Below, piece by piece: positions 33,096 through 36,747 of a stretch of DNA of 36,747 bases. The translations under genes were made by a program, and so were the position numbers. The DNA is from Thermoleophilia bacterium (GTDB taxonomy: Bacteria > Actinomycetota > Thermoleophilia > Gaiellales > F1-60-MAGs149): contig SHUX01000009.1 in assembly GCA_009694475.1 (NCBI GenBank), positions 1 to 36,747 on the forward strand. The letters are read 5' to 3'. Below the pieces are notes generated by a model. That model was not told the origin of the DNA. It made no database searches and worked only from the letters and a program-made list of their open reading frames with translations. How positions within the stretch are numbered: position 1 is the stretch's first letter; each line of letters opens with the position of its first letter.

Positions 33096-34196
33096 GTGAA
33101 AAGCTCTATCGCGATCCTTGCTGCCGTCTTAAGTTTGATCGGTGCTGTGGACGGTGCCGGCGCAGCTGCCCTCGGTGTGACCGCAGACGGCGGCCTTAGC
33201 GCGGGACAGGCCACAAGCAACGCCGCTGCAGCAACCGCACTCCATCTGACGTGGTCCCGCGTTGACGTCTCCTGGCCCGTCGTAGCACCGACACAACCCA
33301 ATAACGCGCGTCTCCCAACCAGCGGCGGGTACGTCTGGTCGAGCATCGACACTCAACTCGCGGCTGCAGCGTCGCTGGGTCCCGGCACACAGGTGCTTTT
33401 CTCAGTCAGCGGAACGCCGTACTGGGCGCGTGCGGACAACGGCGCAGGCGGTTTGCCGGACGACTCATCGTGGACTCCTAGGCGCACTGCGTGGCAGAAT
33501 TTTATTGCGGCTCTGGCGACGCGCTACAACGGAAGATTCGCCGCACTCGAGGTCTGGCCACAGCCGAACCTGCTGACGTCCTTGCGCCCGCAACGAATCG
33601 CAGGCCGCCTCGTGGCGCCCGGCTTTCTTAAGGTGTTGACAAAACGTGCGACGCTCGAAGTCCGCAAACTGTCTGCGACCGTACCGATCGTCACCGGCGG
33701 CCTCGCCCGTACAGATCCCACCAGCACCTCCGACACCCCGTCGCTGACGTTTTTGCGCGCGATGGGAAGAACGCGCATGGCGTTTGATGCGATCGGACTA
33801 CGTCTCGTTCCGCCGAACGGCCTCGAGGGACTGAGCGATCCCACGAATCTTTCGCTGACCGACTCAGCCGGCATTGTCGCCGCGGTCGATAGTTATTGGC
33901 CGAACGCGGGCACGAGAATTTGGCTGACCGGCTACGGCGTACTCTCGGGACCAGCAGAAGCCGGCTTGAGTTACGCCACACAGAGCGTTGGCATCACCAG
34001 TCTGCTGTCGGCCAGCGCGAACCCGCGCATCGACGTCGCGCTCTGGAATAGCCTCGCGAATACGACTGCCAATCCCTACGGCGGCATTTTGTTGGCGCCC
34101 ACGGTCAACCCCTTTGTTGCCCCAACCGCAGGCGCCGATCCTGCCTGGGATACCTGGACGACGATCGTGCCAGTTCCGGCAACGCCCCCGGCCTAG
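33096..34196 (+). CDS. Secreted glycoside-hydrolase-like TIM-barrel protein, probably inactive
   Basis: With GTG 33096 as start the product has 366 residues and a clean signal peptide (SSIAILAAVLSLIGAVDGAGA). The remainder resembles clan GH-A barrels (LHLTWSRVDVSWPVVAP, VLFSVSGTPYWA, WQNFIAALATRYNGRFAALEV). At the acid/base position, where active relatives have EVWNEPN, it reads EVWPQPN (about residues 152-158); at the nucleophile, where they have ITEFG, it reads LTGYG (about 277-281). Both catalytic glutamates are therefore replaced. A carbohydrate-binding or structural surface role is more likely than hydrolysis. It is divergent from the L,D-transpeptidase fusion, whose barrel shows similar loss. 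Confidence 0.75.
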   Translation: MKSSIAILAAVLSLIGAVDGAGAAALGVTADGGLSAGQATSNAAAATALHLTWSRVDVSWPVVAPTQPNNARLPTSGGYVWSSIDTQLAAAASLGPGTQVLFSVSGTPYWARADNGAGGLPDDSSWTPRRTAWQNFIAALATRYNGRFAALEVWPQPNLLTSLRPQRIAGRLVAPGFLKVLTKRATLEVRKLSATVPIVTGGLARTDPTSTSDTPSLTFLRAMGRTRMAFDAIGLRLVPPNGLEGLSDPTNLSLTDSAGIVAAVDSYWPNAGTRIWLTGYGVLSGPAEAGLSYATQSVGITSLLSASANPRIDVALWNSLANTTANPYGGILLAPTVNPFVAPTAGADPAWDTWTTIVPVPATPPA

Positions 34197-34199
34197 GCC
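34190..34199. repeat. CTAG-centred palindrome at the GH-like/GNAT convergent end
   Basis: GGCCTAGGCC is a perfect 10-bp palindrome that contains the TAG stop of the GH-like gene. Confidence 0.55.
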
Positions 34200-34643
34200 T
34201 TACTCGCGCTGAAGCGCTAACACCAGACAGTCGCCCTCAGGCATAAAGCCGAATGGTGCGGCCAATGCGCGCACCGCGGGGTCAGCAATGTTGCTGACAA
34301 GTGCAACGGCACGACATTCGCGTTGGCGGGCTGCGTCGATGGCACGCGCCAAGAGACCTGAGCCCAACCGCTCGCCTCGCCCGTCTGGGTGGACGTACAA
34401 CTCGAGGATCCGAAGTACGCGCCCCCCTGCAATCCCCGCGCTGGCCGCGCGCTGCCAGACCACGTAACTGTTGATCGTCCGATCCGCGGTCCCGACGCGG
34501 ACGTCCCCTGCGCTAATGCGCGGCAGGACCCAGTGACCCCAACTAGCTTGATCGCGAAACCGTGAATCGTCCGCCTCGATGCGGTAGCGCTCCCATAGGA
34601 GTCCCAGTGCGGCAAGATCGGCTCCTGCTGCGGGACGAATCAC
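34200..34643 (-). CDS. GNAT-family N-acetyltransferase
   Basis: The 147-residue protein has the GNAT pattern: an N-terminal IRPAAGADLAALGLLWERY, then LRILELYVHPDGRGERLGSG (the acetyl-CoA pyrophosphate loop Q/RxxGxG/A in modified form) and a C-terminal FGFMPEGDCLVLALQRE. The acceptor is unknown. GTG 34643 overlaps the apt stop (GTGA), so the two are coupled. Confidence 0.85.
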   Translation of the reverse strand: MIRPAAGADLAALGLLWERYRIEADDSRFRDQASWGHWVLPRISAGDVRVGTADRTINSYVVWQRAASAGIAGGRVLRILELYVHPDGRGERLGSGLLARAIDAARQRECRAVALVSNIADPAVRALAAPFGFMPEGDCLVLALQRE

Positions 34644-35164
34644 GCCCCCTCGTACTCCACCAAGGAGAGCACCGGTAACGTTCCCAGTCGGTGACGGCCA
34701 TCCAAACCACGCAGCTCTGCCACAAAACAGGCACCCACAGGCAGCGCAGTCGCCTGCAAGGCTAGAGCGACGCTGGCCGCTGCGGTGCCACCCGTCGCCA
34801 ACAGATCGTCATGAATCAAGACGCGCATCCCAGGCTCAATCGCCGTGTGTGCGAGTTCGAGTGAGTTCTGCCCGTACTCGAGGGCGTAGGACTCGGTCCA
34901 GGCCTGGCCGGGCAGCTTGCCTGGCTTCCGTGCTGGCGCAAAACTACACCCAAGCGCATATGCCAATGTTGGTCCAAAGAGAAACCCGCGGGCCTCTGCG
35001 CCAAGAATGACATCCGGTTTTAATGGGGTCGCAAACGCTACAAAACGCTCGATGATCTCAGCGACGACGGTGGCGTCCGCAAGTAATGGAAGCAGGTCGC
35101 GAAACAAAATCCCAGGACTGGGGAAATCGGGGATCTCATCAATGCGTCGCTGGAGATCGATCAC
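34640..35164 (-). CDS. apt: Adenine phosphoribosyltransferase
   Basis: Apt salvages adenine to AMP with PRPP. Family features are DEIPDFPSPGILFRDLLPLL, GAEARGFLFGPTLAYALG, the PRPP loop VLIHDDLLATGGTA and a C-terminal LVEYEGA. The ORF track begins at 35215, overlapping the MerR gene by 17 bases. I prefer GTG 35164 (VIDLQRRIDEIPDF), because it gives the normal family length (174 residues) and has TACCGT six bases upstream. If transcribed from upstream, ATG 35215 or 35212 could still be used. Confidence 0.93.
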   Translation of the reverse strand: MIDLQRRIDEIPDFPSPGILFRDLLPLLADATVVAEIIERFVAFATPLKPDVILGAEARGFLFGPTLAYALGCSFAPARKPGKLPGQAWTESYALEYGQNSLELAHTAIEPGMRVLIHDDLLATGGTAAASVALALQATALPVGACFVAELRGLDGRHRLGTLPVLSLVEYEGA

Positions 35165-35176
35165 ACCCGCACGGTA
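35165..35176 (-). promoter_or_regulatory. Predicted leaderless promoter of apt
   Basis: TACCGT-GCGGGT-GTG on the minus strand, downstream of the MerR stop codon. Confidence 0.45.
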
Positions 35177-35198
35177 GCGATCATCGCGCGAGTGCGGC

Positions 35199-35876
35199 TC
35201 AGGTCTTGACATCACGCACGAGCAGGCGCTCGGTCAACTCGGCGCTGAGCCCGGCAAGCTGGGCCAACTCGTCGAGGCCTTGCTCACGACGCTCGGTGTT
35301 GCGGGAGCGCAGCGCAGGTGCGAGCACTTGATCCAGCAGTCCGGCAACGCGCTGAACACCCGTATAGAGCTGACGGACGTGGCGCGGTCCCAGTCCGAAC
35401 TCCGCCATCCGCTGGCAGATCTTGATGATTTCGACTTCGCTCTCTCCATACAGCCCATCCTGATCGGACGTGACGATGCCGTAGGACTGCAACTCGATAA
35501 AGGCAACATCGTCGAGGCCTGTCTCGCGCAGCAATTCGGAACGGTCGACACGACGGGCATCAACCGCAACTTCGGTGCGCATCGAACGGCGTGCTTTGCG
35601 CTCACGACTGCGGGCCACCGTACCGCTGCCTTCGATCTCCTGGCGGATCACCTTGAGTGGCAGAAACTCGTCACGCTGAAGCTGCAAGATGGTTCGCAGA
35701 CGCTCAATATCCTCGCGTCGATAGAGACGGTAGCCACCCTGTGTGCGGAGTGGGTTGAGGAGCTTCTGCTCTTCGAGATAGCGAATCTTCGAGATCGAGA
35801 CGTCATTGAACTCGGACTTCAGTTCCTTACAGACCGCACCAATCGTCAACGGCTTCTCTTCACTGCGGGTCGCCAT
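35199..35876 (-). CDS. MerR-family regulator, FtsR-like
   Basis: Residues about 10-75 form a MerR-type winged helix (LTIGAVCKELKSEF, SISKIRYLEEQKLLNP, GGYRLYRREDIERL). A long charged linker and a helical C-terminal part follow (225 residues in all). Downstream of an FHA gene this matches the actinobacterial FtsR lineage (mycobacterial Rv1828), which regulates cell division genes such as ftsZ in Corynebacterium. The ATG at 35876 follows the FHA stop by six bases, so they share an operon. Function is inferred from synteny and fold. Confidence 0.85.
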   Translation of the reverse strand: MATRSEEKPLTIGAVCKELKSEFNDVSISKIRYLEEQKLLNPLRTQGGYRLYRREDIERLRTILQLQRDEFLPLKVIRQEIEGSGTVARSRERKARRSMRTEVAVDARRVDRSELLRETGLDDVAFIELQSYGIVTSDQDGLYGESEVEIIKICQRMAEFGLGPRHVRQLYTGVQRVAGLLDQVLAPALRSRNTERREQGLDELAQLAGLSAELTERLLVRDVKT

Positions 35877-35882
35877 AGCCGT

Positions 35883-36320
35883 CTACTCGAGGTACGTCAG
35901 TTTGAATTTGCCGATCTGGACCTCATCGCCGTCGCGGAGCCGCGTCCGCTCAATGCGCCGGTGATTGACATACGTCCCGTTGAGACTGGCGAGATCAACC
36001 AAATAGTGCCCGTCGGCCTCTGCCTCAATCGCAGCATGACGGCGGGAGACCGTCACGTCATCAAGCAGAATCGAAGCCTCACCAGCGCGGCCAATTGTCT
36101 CACGCGGCTGCAAGAGCGGGATGTGTTCTCCCGCCCGGCCACCTGTGCGAATGACGACCGCCGGTAGCTGATGGCCTTGCGTCGCAGGAACCTCCTGCGT
36201 ATCGGTATCACCTGTATAGGTGGCCGTGTCATCCGCGGCGTCAGGGTCGTGCAGCGTGCCGCACTTCGCACAGTAGTGCGCAGTCGCTGCATTCCGATAT
36301 CCGCATTCCTGACAAAACAT
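35883..36320 (-). CDS. Zinc-ribbon and FHA-domain protein, GarA/OdhI-like
   Basis: The 145-residue protein has an N-terminal zinc ribbon (MFCQECGYR, HYCAKCGTL), a Thr/Asp-rich linker (ATYTGDTDTQEV) and an FHA domain (ETIGRAGEASILLDDVTVSR, RHAAIEAEADGHYLVDLASL, NGTYVNHRRIE). GarA and OdhI bind and inhibit 2-oxoglutarate metabolism enzymes unless phosphorylated by PknB/PknG on a Thr-rich N terminus; the linker could play that role. The zinc ribbon is an addition compared with mycobacterial GarA as I know it. TATGCT lies eight bases upstream of the ATG, inside an inverted repeat. Confidence 0.88.
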   Translation of the reverse strand: MFCQECGYRNAATAHYCAKCGTLHDPDAADDTATYTGDTDTQEVPATQGHQLPAVVIRTGGRAGEHIPLLQPRETIGRAGEASILLDDVTVSRRHAAIEAEADGHYLVDLASLNGTYVNHRRIERTRLRDGDEVQIGKFKLTYLE

Positions 36321-36321
36321 A

Positions 36322-36342
36322 TTCCGGCAGCATACACCGGAA
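36322..36342. promoter_or_regulatory. Inverted repeat over the FHA-gene promoter
   Basis: TTCCGG-N9-CCGGAA surrounds the predicted -10 box TATGCT (minus strand) of the FHA gene. It is a candidate operator, perhaps for the MerR protein encoded in the same operon. The rest of the 36321-36411 gap shows no gene. Confidence 0.4.
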
Positions 36343-36411
36343 ACGTCGGAAGGGTACAGCGCTGGTTGAGGGTTACCGATGGTTCGCGTTTAGCGACGGT
36401 TTCGCTGCATG

Positions 36412-36747
36412 CTATTTGCGTGGTTCGCACAACACTCGTCGGGCGTACACCACCGCTGCTGTCAGCAACAGCGCCACGCCACTCCAAAGCACAAGGCTCG
36501 CGGAAACGGTGCCACGAGGCGTCATGATTGTCAGCAGCAGGCCAATCATCATCAGCAACGTGCCAGCCTTCCCAATCACGTTGACACGGACTCCGTGGCC
36601 CCGTCCGGGACCAACGACGAGCGAGGCAAGCAAGAGGATGTCTCGCGCCACAACGACTACTACCAGCACAAGAGGCACCCGGTCCTCGTGCCAGAGCAAA
36701 ACGACCGCAACATCGATCAGTAGTCGATCGGCGATCGGGTCGAGTAC
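36412..36747 (-). CDS. CDP-alcohol phosphatidyltransferase, PgsA-like (3' part; runs off window)
   Basis: Reading from the window edge gives VLDPIADRLLIDVAVVLLWH, which contains the last part of the CDP-alcohol phosphotransferase signature (D...AD), followed by hydrophobic segments such as VPLVLVVVVVARDILLLASL. The ORF track shows only the part after an internal TTG. The family makes phosphatidylglycerol phosphate or related lipids at the membrane. The 5' part lies outside the window. Position upstream of the FHA and MerR genes matches the mycobacterial pgsA2-garA region, though gcvH is not between them here. Confidence 0.85.
   Translation of the reverse strand, partial: VLDPIADRLLIDVAVVLLWHEDRVPLVLVVVVVARDILLLASLVVGPGRGHGVRVNVIGKAGTLLMMIGLLLTIMTPRGTVSASLVLWSGVALLLTAAVVYARRVLCEPRK

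Noticed and set aside
35280-36167. 295-codon plus-strand ORF
   Set aside because: Antisense to the MerR and FHA genes; no motifs.

Overview
The window is a gene-dense, GC-rich (about 60 % by eye) chromosomal segment of an actinobacterium, most likely of the Thermoleophilia/Solirubrobacterales type. The evidence is gene order and signals: polA-rpsA-coaE, tig-clpP-clpX, pgsA-FHA-MerR (the order around mycobacterial garA), an imuB/dnaE2 cassette with an actinobacterial-type LexA box, GTG starts and many apparently leaderless promoters. No transposase, prophage, CRISPR array or rRNA is visible, and no gap exceeds 300 bases. The taxonomic call is inference; no marker gene was compared.

Layout. 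1-1420 (-): 5' part of a CrtI-type carotenoid desaturase and a CruF-type carotenoid protein, divergent from ispH (+), which supplies isoprenoid precursors. 2663-11483 (-): polA, rpsA, coaE, a lytic transglycosylase, a fused gamma-beta urease subunit, urease alpha and a glycerate kinase. 11524-12963 (+): ACT-domain malic enzyme. 12960-18040 (-): YlxP-like DUF503, rbfA, nrnA-like DHH phosphoesterase, truB, ribF and a secreted trypsin-like protease. 18050-22005 (-): tRNA-Leu(UAG), tig, clpP, clpX and a shrunken RsuA/RluB-like protein. 22191-26658: an RpiR regulator (-), trpS (+), an SDR (-), an AI-2E-type membrane protein and a FrnE/DsbA-like oxidoreductase (+). 26662-31364 (+): LexA box and the mutasome cassette imuB - small DUF6504-like protein - dnaE2. 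31377-34196: two divergent secreted proteins with GH-like TIM barrels that appear to have lost catalytic glutamates, one fused to an L,D-transpeptidase. 34200-36747 (-): partial pgsA, zinc-ribbon/FHA protein, MerR (FtsR-like) regulator, apt and a GNAT acetyltransferase.

Main observations. (1) At eleven gene starts a TANNNT hexamer lies exactly six bases before an ATG or GTG, predicting leaderless transcripts and fixing several starts that the ORF track places too far upstream. (2) The imuB promoter carries a near-consensus LexA operator directly against such a -10 box. (3) A divergent urease without visible maturation genes is co-transcribed with glycerate kinase, which would fit the two end branches of ureide breakdown. 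(4) Two adjacent surface proteins look like pseudo-glycosidases. (5) A pseudouridine-synthase relative next to clpX is trimmed to 164 residues.
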